64,000 nucleotides of DNA from assembly GCF_002222655.1 (NCBI RefSeq), contig NZ_CP022423.1, forward strand, positions 558,001 through 622,000, in the 5' to 3' direction. The position numbers and the translations under genes are program-made. Below, piece after piece: positions 63,933 to 64,000 of the stretch (the first letter of the stretch is position 1; each line of letters opens with the position of its first letter). This DNA comes from Vitreoscilla filiformis (lineage in GTDB: Bacteria; Pseudomonadota; Gammaproteobacteria; Burkholderiales; Burkholderiaceae_C). Under the pieces are notes generated by a model, which was not told the origin of the DNA, ran no database searches, and worked only from the letters and a program-made list of their open reading frames with translations.

Positions 63933-64000
63933 TCAGGACTCGGCGCTGGCTGCTGCCCGACGGCCTGCGCTTTTCGCAGCCGGCTTGGCCGCACGCGGTT
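63933..64000 (-). CDS. C-terminal fragment of a Lys/Ala-rich protein, cut by window edge
   Basis: Only about 22 residues are inside the window, reading AAKPAAKSAGRRAAASAES then stop (63933-63935), 3 bases before the AEC start. The Lys/Ala composition is typical of a basic tail. The parent protein cannot be identified from this. Confidence 0.4.
   Translation of the reverse strand, partial: PRAAKPAAKSAGRRAAASAES

Overview
The window reads as chromosomal DNA of a high-GC betaproteobacterium, most likely order Burkholderiales. The clues are gene order and gene types: murE-ftsI-ftsL-rsmH; spoT, rpoZ, gmk and yicC; kinase-PP2C-rph-rdgB-hemW; rsmB-DUF4390-ntrY with a short NtrX-like regulator; and folE next to a BLUF gene. 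I do not name a species. Except for one genomic island, nearly everything is densely packed core genome, with many 4-base ATGA/GTGA overlaps.

Layout. 1-4.65 kb: cell-division/cell-wall cluster on the minus strand, with a promoter carrying MraZ-type boxes although mraZ is absent. 4.7-8.4 kb: an efflux transporter and a large secreted nuclease. 8.4-12.9 kb: RNase P RNA, spoT, rpoZ, gmk, yicC. 12.9-18.9 kb: Ser/Thr kinase and phosphatase, RNase PH, RdgB, an unrecognised proline-rich protein, HemW, truncated globin. 18.9-23.3 kb: TlpA-like, Smr, an alpha/beta-hydrolase lacking its serine, riboflavin synthase, RadC, GntR. 23.4-28.5 kb: polyamine-type ABC importer with a divergent hydantoin-racemase-like gene and a mirrored pair of operator-like sites. 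28.5-35.8 kb: FKBP, IspH, SerRS with an AT-rich insertion, SNF2 helicase.

35.9-52.0 kb: a genomic island at tRNA-Ser(CGA). It holds a tyrosine integrase, an AlpA-like regulator, a Toprim/DUF3987 replication module, a 1669-residue single-chain restriction-modification enzyme, and a P4-like leader (promoter, intrinsic terminator, C4-like RNA). The leader precedes an operon of small proteins, two related winged-helix proteins and an unusual membrane/zinc-ribbon/HTH protein. Several repeat arrays (22-24 bp, 47 bp, 12 bp and 70 bp classes) and a 16-bp-stem hairpin make its gene-free stretches look like replication or regulatory sites. No capsid, tail, terminase or conjugation gene is visible, so it most resembles a satellite-like or mobilisable island with a defence cargo.

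52.0-64 kb: YkgJ-like protein, tRNA-Phe, rsmB-DUF4390-ntrY-ntrX operon, folE-BLUF, TauE/SafE permease, ThiO-like oxidase, and an AEC transporter-proA-queC operon. A gene fragment touches each window edge.
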